56,881 nucleotides of DNA from Thomasclavelia cocleata (lineage in GTDB: Bacteria; Bacillota_I; Bacilli_A; Erysipelotrichales; Coprobacillaceae). The stretch lies in contig NZ_FOIN01000014.1 of the NCBI RefSeq assembly GCF_900102365.1, forward strand, positions 1 through 56,881. The letters run 5' to 3'. Below, piece by piece: positions 37,551-45,671 of the stretch; position 1 is the first letter of the stretch, and the number at the start of each line of letters is the position of its first letter. The notes under the pieces are model-generated. The model saw only the letters and a list, made by a program, of their open reading frames with translations. It ran no database searches and was not told where the DNA came from. Position numbers and translations under genes: made by a program.

Positions 37551-38501
37551 TTGCAATTTAATCGAAAAATTTTTTTGTCAATCATAACTTTACTTACTAT
37601 AATTGTATTTATTATTGCTTATTTATTTTATTTTATGCCAATAAATGGTCATAGGGTATTTGGTGTTACATATATGACGATGAATAATCCTTTTTATGAA
37701 ATAATTAATAATGAATTGAAAAAAAATATTGAGAAAAATGGTGATCGATTAATTACACTAGATCCTCAATTAGATATTGATAAGCAAAATGAACAGATTT
37801 ATTCATTTATTGAACAAAAGGTAGATGGAATATTTATTAATCCAATTGATGCTAAAAAAATTGAACCAGCACTGAAAGCTGCTAAAAAAGCGCATATTCC
37901 AATTATTACAGTCGATGCACCAGTTACAAATATAGATTTGGTCAATTGTACAGTAGTTTCAGATAATTATAATGCTGGTGTACAATGTGCAAAAGATATG
38001 ATGAGTAAATTGAAAAGTGCTAATATAGTATTACTAAAACATACAACGGCTCTATCTGCAAAACAAAGAATTGAAGGTTTTTTAGATACAATTGATGCTC
38101 ATTCAGAATATATAATTATTAATCAAGGAGAATGTAAGGGACAATTAGAAAAAGCAATGCCAGTTATGCAAAGAATTTTAAAAGAAACACCAGAGGTTGA
38201 TGTTGTAATGTCATTAAATGATCCTAGTGCTTTAGGAGCATTGGCAGCATTGGAATCAATGGGATATGAAGATGTGATGGTATATGGAGTTGATGGAACT
38301 CCTGATATTAAATCATTGATTGAAGAAAGTCCAATGGTAGCTGGAACAGTAGCACAATCACCAATTTCAATAGGTAGGATAGCTGCAAAAAATATGTATG
38401 ATTTATTATCAGGTAAAGAGATTGGTTCAAATATTGTTATACCAGTAGAAATTATTACTAAAGAAAACATCGCACAGTTTAATAAAACGGGGTGGCAGTA
38501 A
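37551..38501 (+). CDS. Membrane-anchored periplasmic-binding-type sugar sensor (LevQ-like)
   Basis: 316 residues starting at TTG, supported by AAGGAGGG seven bases upstream. One N-terminal membrane helix (about 7-27, no lipobox Cys) and a RbsB/LacI-type binding domain (VTYMTMNNPFYEIINNEL, GIFINPIDAKKIEP, VVSDNYNAGVQCAKDM, NDPSALGALAALES, VYGVDGTPDIKSLI). No ABC permease or ATPase is nearby. The genes that follow are a histidine kinase, a response regulator and a second binding protein, overlapping or touching. This is the LevQRST arrangement, in which the binding proteins present sugar to the kinase. A role in fructose or fructan sensing is inferred from the neighbouring GH32 and PTS genes. 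Confidence 0.88.
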   Translation: MQFNRKIFLSIITLLTIIVFIIAYLFYFMPINGHRVFGVTYMTMNNPFYEIINNELKKNIEKNGDRLITLDPQLDIDKQNEQIYSFIEQKVDGIFINPIDAKKIEPALKAAKKAHIPIITVDAPVTNIDLVNCTVVSDNYNAGVQCAKDMMSKLKSANIVLLKHTTALSAKQRIEGFLDTIDAHSEYIIINQGECKGQLEKAMPVMQRILKETPEVDVVMSLNDPSALGALAALESMGYEDVMVYGVDGTPDIKSLIEESPMVAGTVAQSPISIGRIAAKNMYDLLSGKEIGSNIVIPVEIITKENIAQFNKTGWQ

Positions 38502-39808
38502 TGAATAAAAATTATTTTCAGTCTTTATCGTCAGTTAGATATTTAATGATTTTATTGAATTTAATAATTGTTATATTTTATGGGTTTGTTTTTTTGTTTA
38601 CAACAAAATACATAATTACAAATCAATTATCGAGAAATTTTTTAGATACTGTTAATAGTATTCCTAGAAATCCTCTTTTTGTGCTTTTAGTTTCAATTTT
38701 ATTATACCTAGTACTTGTTTTCATGATTTATTGTCACAATGAAAATAAAATTATAAGTAATAAATTTCATATTTTTTATAATGTTTTGGAATTAGTTATT
38801 TGCTTTGTTATAATTTATTTGTTGAATATGAGTTATAATGGAATTATTTTATTGGTATTTAGTGACTGTATTTATCATTTTAAAAATGAAAAAACAAAAT
38901 GGTTTTTATTAGCATTAGTAATAATATATTTAATTTCTAATTATGATATTTTTTCGATGTTTATTTCTATCCCTGATCCTCAGGCTTATTTTGAAGCTTG
39001 TGAAGCCTCAATGACAGGTATGTTAATGGTAAGCAAAAATTTGTTAGAGACATTAAATATATTATTATTTGTTGCCTCTACAGTATTATATATTGCTGAT
39101 CAAATTCAAGAAAATGAAAATATTTCTAAAGAATTAAATATGATTAATCAAGTAAATCAAGAATTGCAAAATTATGCAGTTATTACTGAAAAGATTGGTG
39201 AAAATAATGAAAGAAAAAGACTTGCACGTGAAATTCATGATACTTTAGGACATGCACTAACAGGGATTGCGGCTGGGATTGACGCATGTATAGCGATGAT
39301 TGATATTAATCCTCAAACAACCAAACAGCAACTACAACTTGTTTCAAAAGTTGTTCGTCAAGGAATTAGTGATGTTCGTAATTCTCTAAATAAATTACGT
39401 CCAGGTGCTTTAGAAGCTAATAGTTTTAAGGGAGCTATTGAAACAATGATTGATGAATTCACAAATTTGAGTGATTTAGTTATTACTTTGGATTATCAAA
39501 TTGATAAACTTGATTTAGAAAATACTACTGAAGACATATTATTTCGAATAATTCAAGAAAGTATAACTAATGCAATGCGCCATGGAAGGGCAAAGTGTAT
39601 TGATATTGAAATTTTTGAATATGAAAATTTATTGTATTTAAAAATAAAAGATGATGGAGTTGGCTGTAAAGAAATTCATTATGGATTTGGTTTAAAGCAA
39701 ATGCAAGAAAGAGTAGCAATTATTAATGGCGAAGTTACATATGATGGACATGATGGTTTTTTAACAGAAGTTAAAATTCCAATAAGAAGAGGTGAAAGAT
39801 ATGATTAA
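38501..39808 (+). CDS. NarL-type sensor histidine kinase (LevS-like)
   Basis: 435 residues from the ATG at 38501, which overlaps the previous stop by one base; a GTG at 38492 is less likely. About five or six membrane helices in the first 215 residues, a short coiled-coil, a HisKA_3 domain with the phospho-acceptor His in REIHDTLGHALTG, and an HATPase domain (IIQESITNAMRHGRAK, KDDGVGC, GFGLKQMQERV). It has no extracellular sensor domain of its own, so it should read sugar through the binding proteins encoded on both sides. Partner of the LuxR-type regulator that follows with an eight-base overlap. Confidence 0.9.
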   Translation: MNKNYFQSLSSVRYLMILLNLIIVIFYGFVFLFTTKYIITNQLSRNFLDTVNSIPRNPLFVLLVSILLYLVLVFMIYCHNENKIISNKFHIFYNVLELVICFVIIYLLNMSYNGIILLVFSDCIYHFKNEKTKWFLLALVIIYLISNYDIFSMFISIPDPQAYFEACEASMTGMLMVSKNLLETLNILLFVASTVLYIADQIQENENISKELNMINQVNQELQNYAVITEKIGENNERKRLAREIHDTLGHALTGIAAGIDACIAMIDINPQTTKQQLQLVSKVVRQGISDVRNSLNKLRPGALEANSFKGAIETMIDEFTNLSDLVITLDYQIDKLDLENTTEDILFRIIQESITNAMRHGRAKCIDIEIFEYENLLYLKIKDDGVGCKEIHYGFGLKQMQERVAIINGEVTYDGHDGFLTEVKIPIRRGERYD

Positions 39809-40475
39809 AGTTGTTATAGCAGATGACCAGGAATTGATAAGAGAATCATTAAAAATTGTTTTAGGTACTCATGAAGATATTCAGGTTGTTAGTATTGCTG
39901 CTGATGGATTAGAAGTTTTAGATATTTTAAAAATGGAATCAGTTGATGTGATTTTAATGGATATTCGTATGCCACGTATGGACGGTGTAGTTTGTACTAA
40001 AGCGGTTAAAGAACAGTATCCTAATACTAAAATTATTATTTTAACAACTTTTGATGATGATGATTTTGTATTTAGTGCTTTGAAGTATGGTGCAAGTGGT
40101 TATTTGTTGAAAGGTGTGGGCATGGATGAGTTATATCAAGCAATTTTAACAGTTTATCGTGGTGGTGGAATGATAAATCCTGATATTGCTACCAAAGTTT
40201 TTGGGATGTTTTCTAAAATGTCACAAAATAATTATTCTATTCAAGTTGATGAAACAAATATTGATGAAATTAGTAAGCCAGAATGGAAAGTTATACAGCA
40301 AGTTGGTTATGGTTTTTCAAATAAAGAAATTGCACAAAAATTATATTTATCTGAAGGAACAGTGAGAAATTATTTAAGTTCAATTCTTTCTAAATTAAAT
40401 TTAAGAGATCGTACACAATTAGCAATTTGGGCAGTACAAACTGGGCAGATAACTAAGGAGATTAGTGATGAATAA
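39801..40475 (+). CDS. NarL/LuxR-type response regulator (LevR-like)
   Basis: Start at the ATG at 39801 behind AGAGGTG; the in-frame GTG at 39792 is part of the ribosome site. Receiver domain with DD at 8-9, phospho-acceptor Asp54 in LMDIRMPRMDG and Lys in YLLKG, then a LuxR/GerE helix-turn-helix (GFSNKEIAQKLYLSEGTVRNYLSSIL). Likely targets are the TGACA-TGTCA dyads before the GH32 gene and the PTS operon; dyads of about 12 bp fit dimeric NarL-type regulators. This assignment is inference. Confidence 0.92.
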   Translation: MIKVVIADDQELIRESLKIVLGTHEDIQVVSIAADGLEVLDILKMESVDVILMDIRMPRMDGVVCTKAVKEQYPNTKIIILTTFDDDDFVFSALKYGASGYLLKGVGMDELYQAILTVYRGGGMINPDIATKVFGMFSKMSQNNYSIQVDETNIDEISKPEWKVIQQVGYGFSNKEIAQKLYLSEGTVRNYLSSILSKLNLRDRTQLAIWAVQTGQITKEISDE

Positions 40476-41757
40476 AAAAATAATTGGTTTATTTATTTTG
40501 ATGGTTTGTATTACTGTAGCAATCATTTATCAACCAGAAAAGATTACTATAAAACTAGGCGTTTTTTCTGGTAGTAACTGGGATGTTCCAAGTGGTGAAA
40601 GTAATCAAATTGTAGATAATGCAATTAAAATATTTGAAGAATCTCATCCTAATGTTAATGTAGAATATGAAAGTGGTATTTTAAAAGAAGATTATTCATC
40701 ATGGTTAGCAGATAAGATTTTAACTGGTGATACTCCTGATGTTTATATTATTTTAGAAGAAGATTTTAGTTTATTAAGTTCGATAGGGGCATTAAAAAAT
40801 CTTAATTCATATATACTTAAAGATAAAAATTTCGATGAACAGGAATATTATAAAAGTGTTCTGGAAGCAGGAATGTATAATGGATATCAATATGCATTAC
40901 CGTATGAGTGTGATCCAACCTTGATGTTTGTAAATAAAACGTTATTAAAAAAAGAAGGAATTGAAATACCTAATAATGATTGGACATTAGATGATTTTTA
41001 TGAGATATGTCAAAAAGTAACTCGTGATAGTAATGATGATGGTATTATTGATCAATATGGTTGCTATGATTATGATTGGCTAGATTCTATATATAGTCAT
41101 GGAATCCAAATGTTTAATGATCAAGGTACAAAATGTGATTTAAGTCAAGACAGTATAAAAGAATCAATAACATTTGTTCAAAAAATAAATAATTTAAATC
41201 AGGGGCATATTGTTAGTAGTAATGAGTTTGATAAAGGTCAAGTAGCTTTTTCACCAATGCCTCTTTCTCAGTATCGAACATATCAACCATATCCATGGAA
41301 AATAAAAAAATATTCGCTTTTTGAATGGGATTGTGTAAAAATGCCTACACATGCTAAAAATGTTGAAAATAGTGAAGTTTCAACTTTGCTAATGGGAATA
41401 TCTTCACGCAGTAAGCATGATAGTTTAGCATGGGATTTGCTTAAAATCATTACATATAATCAACAGAGTCAAGCTAAATTAGTTGAATATTCGCAAGGTT
41501 TATCACCTTTGAAAACAGTCGTTGAATCAAAGACAACAATTAATTTATTAAAAGAAGAGTCAGGTGATAGTCAAGTAAGTTTAAATTTACTTAATGAAGT
41601 CATGGAAAATACAACAAGTCATGGTAAATTTAAAAAATATGAATCGGCTCTAGATCTTATTAATACAAGAGTAGATCAAATTATTTTAAACAATGATGAT
41701 TTAGATACTTCATTGACAAAATTACAAAAAGAATTAAACCAATATCTTAAAGAGTAG
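40468..41757 (+). CDS. Extracellular solute-binding protein, family 1 (LevT-like)
   Basis: 429 residues from the ATG at 40468 (overlaps the regulator end by eight bases). Uncleaved N-terminal anchor (IIGLFILMVCITVAIIY), then a maltose-binding-protein-type fold (FEESHPNVNVEYESG, LTGDTPDVYIILEEDF, GYQYALPYECDPTLMFVNK, DSNDDGIIDQYGC, FDKGQVAFSPMP). No permease accompanies it, so it is more likely the second sugar-presenting partner of the kinase than a transport component. The stop codon forms part of a terminator stem, which separates the sensor operon from the PTS operon. Confidence 0.88.
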   Translation: MNKKIIGLFILMVCITVAIIYQPEKITIKLGVFSGSNWDVPSGESNQIVDNAIKIFEESHPNVNVEYESGILKEDYSSWLADKILTGDTPDVYIILEEDFSLLSSIGALKNLNSYILKDKNFDEQEYYKSVLEAGMYNGYQYALPYECDPTLMFVNKTLLKKEGIEIPNNDWTLDDFYEICQKVTRDSNDDGIIDQYGCYDYDWLDSIYSHGIQMFNDQGTKCDLSQDSIKESITFVQKINNLNQGHIVSSNEFDKGQVAFSPMPLSQYRTYQPYPWKIKKYSLFEWDCVKMPTHAKNVENSEVSTLLMGISSRSKHDSLAWDLLKIITYNQQSQAKLVEYSQGLSPLKTVVESKTTINLLKEESGDSQVSLNLLNEVMENTTSHGKFKKYESALDLINTRVDQIILNNDDLDTSLTKLQKELNQYLKE

Positions 41758-41775
41758 CACAAGCTACTTTTTTTT
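41753..41775 (+). terminator. Terminator of the sensor operon
   Basis: AGTAGC (41753-41758), loop ACAA, GCTACT (41763-41768) and eight T residues; it includes the TAG stop. Confidence 0.88.
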
Positions 41776-41776
41776 A

Positions 41777-41831
41777 TGACAAATGTCATATAAATATATG
41801 ACAAATATTATAAAAAAAATATGACATGTCA
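41777..41831. promoter_or_regulatory. Cluster of TGACA/TGTCA dyads upstream of the PTS operon
   Basis: TGACAAATGTCA (41777-41788), half-matching TGACAAATATTA (41799-41810) and TGACATGTCA (41822-41831). They lie just upstream of a probable weak promoter (TAGAAT at 41858-41863), where an activator should sit. The first is the same dyad as at 32269 in front of GH32. Confidence 0.7.
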
Positions 41832-41839
41832 CAGATGGA

Positions 41840-41854
41840 ATGTAAACGCTTAGA
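41840..41854. promoter_or_regulatory. cre-like (CcpA) site before the PTS operon
   Basis: ATGTAAACGCTTAGA matches WTGNAANCGNWNNCA at all fixed positions but one. It lies between the probable -35 and -10, where CcpA would repress. Confidence 0.6.
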
Positions 41855-41898
41855 TGTTAGAATAAATGTGTCCTAGAAAGGAAGGGGGAAAAGAGATA

Positions 41899-42321
41899 AT
41901 GAAGTATGTAGTTTTAGTAAGTCATGGAGAATTTGCAAATGGTTTGAAAAATGCTTTATCAATGCTTGCTGGGAATAAACCCGAAATTATATCAGCAGGA
42001 TTAAAAGATGGTATGGATGCTGATGCTTTTGCTAAAGAATTACTAGATAAACTAGATGTAATTAATCAAGATGATGAGGTTATTTTACTAGGCGATCTTG
42101 TAGGTGGTTCACCGTTAACAATAGCAATGGATGTATTGAACCAAAAAGAGATGTTAAACAGTACTGTTGTTATTGGTGGAATGAATTTACCTTTAGCATT
42201 AACTACTGTGTTGATGAAAGATGCATTTGATAATGATACATTAGTAAAACAAATCTTATCAGAAGCTCATGAAGGTTTAAAACAAGTTTTTATAATAACT
42301 GATGAAGAAGATGATATTTAA
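41899..42321 (+). CDS. levD: PTS mannose/fructose-family EIIA
   Basis: 140 residues starting at the ATG at 41899 (MKYVVLVSHGEFANGLKNAL); the longer frame from 41866 runs through the ribosome site. His9 in VSHGEF is the phosphorylated residue of the EIIA-Man fold, and LVGGSPLTIAMDVL is conserved. Cytoplasmic phosphocarrier between HPr and EIIB. First gene of an EIIA-EIIB-EIIC-EIID operon. The fructose-type label rests on linkage to GH32 and the LevQRST-like sensor; mannose or another hexose remains possible. Confidence 0.9.
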   Translation: MKYVVLVSHGEFANGLKNALSMLAGNKPEIISAGLKDGMDADAFAKELLDKLDVINQDDEVILLGDLVGGSPLTIAMDVLNQKEMLNSTVVIGGMNLPLALTTVLMKDAFDNDTLVKQILSEAHEGLKQVFIITDEEDDI

Positions 42322-42336
42322 AAGGAGGAAAATAAT

Positions 42337-42828
42337 ATGTCAGTTTCATTTATTCGTATTGATGACCGAATGATTCATGGTCAGACTTGTACACGTTGGG
42401 CACGTGAATATCCTTGTAATGGTTTGATTGCTGTAAATGATAAAGCAGCATCAAATGATGTATTACAAGCAGCTTATAAAGCTGCTAGTGGTAAAAAAAC
42501 TTTTGTTTGGACATTAGACGCATTTGAAAAAAAATCACAAAAGGTTTTAGATAGTGATACACAATATTTTTTAATCACTAAAAATTCAATAGATATGTGT
42601 AAAATTTTAGTTGATCAAGGTTTTAAATGTGGAATTGATACAGTTATTGTTGGTCCATGTAATGATCGTGAAGGAGCGGTTAAACTAGGTAACAATCAAT
42701 CAATTACTCAAGAAGAAGCAGATGCATTTGAAAAAATTGCTCAAGCTGGTTATAAAATTAAATTTGCTTTATTACCTGATGTTTCTATTGGAACATGGGA
42801 TGATTTTAAAAGTAAATTTGGTTATTAA
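42337..42828 (+). CDS. levE: PTS mannose/fructose-family EIIB
   Basis: 163 residues with His14 in IRIDDRMIHGQ, the phosphorylated residue of the EIIB-Man/Lev family, and the usual length. It passes phosphate from EIIA to the sugar during uptake by EIIC/EIID. Ribosome site AAGGAGG; 15 bases after EIIA. Confidence 0.93.
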   Translation: MSVSFIRIDDRMIHGQTCTRWAREYPCNGLIAVNDKAASNDVLQAAYKAASGKKTFVWTLDAFEKKSQKVLDSDTQYFLITKNSIDMCKILVDQGFKCGIDTVIVGPCNDREGAVKLGNNQSITQEEADAFEKIAQAGYKIKFALLPDVSIGTWDDFKSKFGY

Positions 42829-42848
42829 AATAAAGGGGGATAATTATT

Positions 42849-43700
42849 ATGGAAATTAGTTGGATTCAAGCGGCCTTGCTTGGTTTATTTGCTTGTTTAT
42901 CAAGTATGCCAGGATTAGGAGGAACTTCTTTTGGTAACTATACATTGGGTAGACCGCTAGTTGGAGGTTTAGTTTGTGGTATTATTTTAGGAGATGTTGC
43001 AACTGGAATTTTGGTTGGGGTAGCAATGCAAGTTGTTTATATTGCTCTAGTTACTCCAGGGGGAACAGTTTCAGCCGATGTTCGTGCTGTTAGTTATATT
43101 GGAATTCCTCTTGCAATGATTGCTTTAAAAAGTTATGGATTAGATGCTGCATCAAGTGATGGACAATCGTTAGCAACATCTTTTGGAACAATGGTAGGAA
43201 CATTAGGAACAGTATTATTTTATGGAACAGCAACAATCAACTTGGCATGGCAACATATTGGATGGAAAGCTGTTGAAAAAGGTAATTTTAAAAAATTATA
43301 TGTAGTTGATATGGTTTTACCATGGATTTCTCATATTATTTGTTCATTTATTCCAGCAATGATCATGTGTAAAATGGGAGCCCCAATGGTTGATCTGATT
43401 AAAACATATTTACCAATGGATGGAATTGCAATGAAAACATTATTTACAGTTGGATCATTATTACCATGTGTAGGGATTGCTATTTTATTAAAACAAATTG
43501 TTACTAAAGCAATTGATTTTGTTCCATTTTTCTTTGGTTTTACTTTAGCTGCTGCTTTAGGAATAAACTTAGTATCTGCAACAATTATTGCAAGTATGTT
43601 TGCTTTAATTAACTATAAAATTAAAATGCTTACATTAAGTAAAACAATGATGGTTAGTGAAAATACAAATATTGATGATGATGACGAGGAGGATATTTAA
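42849..43700 (+). CDS. levF: PTS mannose/fructose-family EIIC
   Basis: 283 residues, about seven or eight membrane helices, family opening WIQAALLGLFACLSSMPGLGG and GVAMQVVYIALVTPGG. One of the two membrane subunits of the sugar channel. The acidic C-terminus (NIDDDDEEDI) runs almost into the EIID start, one base away. Confidence 0.93.
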   Translation: MEISWIQAALLGLFACLSSMPGLGGTSFGNYTLGRPLVGGLVCGIILGDVATGILVGVAMQVVYIALVTPGGTVSADVRAVSYIGIPLAMIALKSYGLDAASSDGQSLATSFGTMVGTLGTVLFYGTATINLAWQHIGWKAVEKGNFKKLYVVDMVLPWISHIICSFIPAMIMCKMGAPMVDLIKTYLPMDGIAMKTLFTVGSLLPCVGIAILLKQIVTKAIDFVPFFFGFTLAAALGINLVSATIIASMFALINYKIKMLTLSKTMMVSENTNIDDDDEEDI

Positions 43701-43701
43701 G

Positions 43702-44538
43702 ATGGAAAAGAAATTAACTAAGAAAACTCTAAATAAATCATTTCATAATTGGTATTATGGAAACCTAACTTGTTTTTCACAGGAACATATGCAGACTTTT
43801 GGATACTTATGTTCAATGTTACCGATTGTAGAAGAGTTATATCCAAAAAAAGAAGATCAAGAAAATGCAATGAAGACATATACAGCATTTTTTAACACTG
43901 AGCCACAGATAGGTTCTGTTATTGTAGGAATTACAGCAGGGCTTGAAGAAGCACGAGCTTCTGGAGCTGAAGATGTTGATGATGAAACAATTAATGGTTT
44001 ACGTGCTGGTTTAATGGGACCATTAGCAGGGATTGGTGATTCATTAATTGTTGGGACAGTGATTCCAATTTTATTAGGAGTAGCAATGGGAATGTCTACT
44101 GGGGGCTCACCATTAGGAGCAATTTTCTATATTATTGTTTGGAATTTATTTGCTTATTTTGGAATGAAGTTCTTATATTTTAAAGGATATGAATTAGGTG
44201 GTAAAGCAGTTGATTTTCTAGTTGGAGATCAAGGTAAAGCTTTAAGAGAATCAATTACAATGTTAGGTGGAATTGTAATTGGAGCAGTTGCTGCAACATG
44301 GGTTTCTATTAAGACATCATTTGAAATGACTGCAACAGGTGCTAAAGAACCGTTTTTAGAATTACAAAAAACACTTGATGGTGTTTATCCAGGTTTTTTA
44401 ACCGCAGCCTTTGTATTATTCTGCTGGTATTTGCTTACAAAGAGAAAAATGTCACCAATTAAAGTTATGTTATTATTAGTTGTTATTGCTTTTATTGGGG
44501 TATTAATAGGATTCTTTAATCCAGGATTAACATATTAA
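43702..44538 (+). CDS. levG: PTS mannose/fructose-family EIID
   Basis: 278 residues from the ATG at 43702 (GAGGAGG site); a longer frame from 43657 lies inside EIIC. Typical start KKTLNKSFHNWYYGNLTCFSQE, then the GLRAGLMGPLAGIGDSLIVGT signature of EIID and several C-terminal membrane helices. Second membrane subunit of the transporter. EIIC-EIID complexes of this family also serve as receptors for some bacteriocins, a point of interest beside the BceAB module, but no link is shown. Confidence 0.94.
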   Translation: MEKKLTKKTLNKSFHNWYYGNLTCFSQEHMQTFGYLCSMLPIVEELYPKKEDQENAMKTYTAFFNTEPQIGSVIVGITAGLEEARASGAEDVDDETINGLRAGLMGPLAGIGDSLIVGTVIPILLGVAMGMSTGGSPLGAIFYIIVWNLFAYFGMKFLYFKGYELGGKAVDFLVGDQGKALRESITMLGGIVIGAVAATWVSIKTSFEMTATGAKEPFLELQKTLDGVYPGFLTAAFVLFCWYLLTKRKMSPIKVMLLLVVIAFIGVLIGFFNPGLTY

Positions 44539-44552
44539 AGGAGAAATCGTTT

Positions 44553-44822
44553 ATGGAAGCTAAGTTAAAACAATCATATATTGAAGAAATTAAGTTTCAA
44601 ACAAAAATGTTAAATAATTTAAAAAGATGGTTAAAAGTATCAATTATCCTTTCCTCGATATCCTTCGCTTTTGTTCTTTTTGGCCCATCAACTAGTTTTG
44701 TTTGTCAGATTATTGGTATAGTTGGAATGATTTTAAGTATTGTTGCTTGTATGTTGATTTTACTTGGCTATAAAAATGGTAGAAATAATGTTAATAAAAT
44801 TATTGATAGTATAAAAAAATAA
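44553..44822 (+). CDS. Small two-helix membrane protein of the PTS operon
   Basis: 89 residues: a basic N-terminal helix (YIEEIKFQTKMLNNLKRWLK), two membrane helices (about 28-49 and 53-72) with a very short loop, and a basic tail. It sits 14 bases after EIID with an AAGGAG site and before a terminator, so it is co-transcribed with the PTS. A small gene (levX) ends the streptococcal lev operon, but similarity cannot be judged by eye. Function unknown. Confidence 0.7.
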   Translation: MEAKLKQSYIEEIKFQTKMLNNLKRWLKVSIILSSISFAFVLFGPSTSFVCQIIGIVGMILSIVACMLILLGYKNGRNNVNKIIDSIKK

Positions 44823-44853
44823 GGATTTATTCTTTTAAGGATAAATCCTTTTT
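44821..44853 (+). terminator. Terminator or attenuator within the sugar operon
   Basis: AAGGATTTAT and ATAAATCCTT form a perfect ten-base stem with TTT after it. It separates the PTS genes from the HAD and isomerase genes, which follow within 25 bases and have no obvious promoter, so partial read-through is likely. Confidence 0.85.
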
Positions 44854-44872
44854 AAAAAGAGGAGAATATAAA

Positions 44873-45670
44873 ATGTATCAGGTAGTTTTTAGTGATGTTG
44901 ATGGAACTTTACTTAATGATCAGCATTGTATAACGCCATTAACACTTCTTACAATTAAAAAAATTCAAATACCTTTTGTTATAGTATCTGCCCGTAGTCC
45001 ATCAGGAATTTATCCAATTTTAGAAGAAAATGATTTAGTTTGTCCTATGATCTGTTATGGTGGTGGGATGATTTTAAATCATGAAAATGAGATTATTTAT
45101 GAGCAGGGAATGGAAACATCGTTAGCATTAAAGATTATCAATTATATTGAAGCTAATAATTTTGATATAGCTTGGTGTGTTTATTCGTTTGATGATTGGA
45201 TTGTTAAAGATTGTTTAGATCCAAGAATCATAAAAGAAGAACAAATTGTTAAAGCCAAATCTCGTCAAGGGAATCAAATAGAAATTAAAAAATTATCTAA
45301 AGTACATAAAATATTGTGTATTTGTAATCCTGAATATATAAATGATTTAGAAGCAAAATTAAAAATAATGTTTAAAGAATGTCAAATTGTTAAATCATCA
45401 AATATACTTATTGAAATAACACACCAAAATATTTCTAAAGCATTTGCAATTAAAAAATATTGTGATTTATTAAACATTGATATTAAAAATACAATTGCTT
45501 TTGGCGATCAATATAATGATTTAGAAATGCTAAAAATAGTAGGGTGTGGAATTGCAATGAAAAATGCACCTTTAGAAATAAAAAAAGAAGTGAAACAAGT
45601 AACTGAAGATAACAATCACGATGGAATATATTTTGCATTATCAAAATTAAATTTATTTAAGGAGTTATAA
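44873..45670 (+). CDS. HAD-superfamily Cof-type sugar-phosphate phosphatase
   Basis: 265 residues. HAD motifs: Asp8-x-Asp10 in FSDVDGTLL, Ser in VIVSARSP, Lys in ISKAFAIKKY, and the acidic loop AFGDQYNDLEML. The C2-type cap of the Cof subfamily lies between about 80 and 190. These enzymes dephosphorylate sugar phosphates or related metabolites in the cytoplasm. Its place behind the PTS suggests relief of sugar-phosphate accumulation. Substrate not determinable. Confidence 0.9.
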   Translation: MYQVVFSDVDGTLLNDQHCITPLTLLTIKKIQIPFVIVSARSPSGIYPILEENDLVCPMICYGGGMILNHENEIIYEQGMETSLALKIINYIEANNFDIAWCVYSFDDWIVKDCLDPRIIKEEQIVKAKSRQGNQIEIKKLSKVHKILCICNPEYINDLEAKLKIMFKECQIVKSSNILIEITHQNISKAFAIKKYCDLLNIDIKNTIAFGDQYNDLEMLKIVGCGIAMKNAPLEIKKEVKQVTEDNNHDGIYFALSKLNLFKEL

Positions 45671-45671
45671 A

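Noticed and set aside
37551-41757. Binding-protein genes read as an ABC sugar importer
   Set aside because: No permease or ATPase gene is linked, and the genes are interleaved with a kinase and a response regulator, so sensing fits better.
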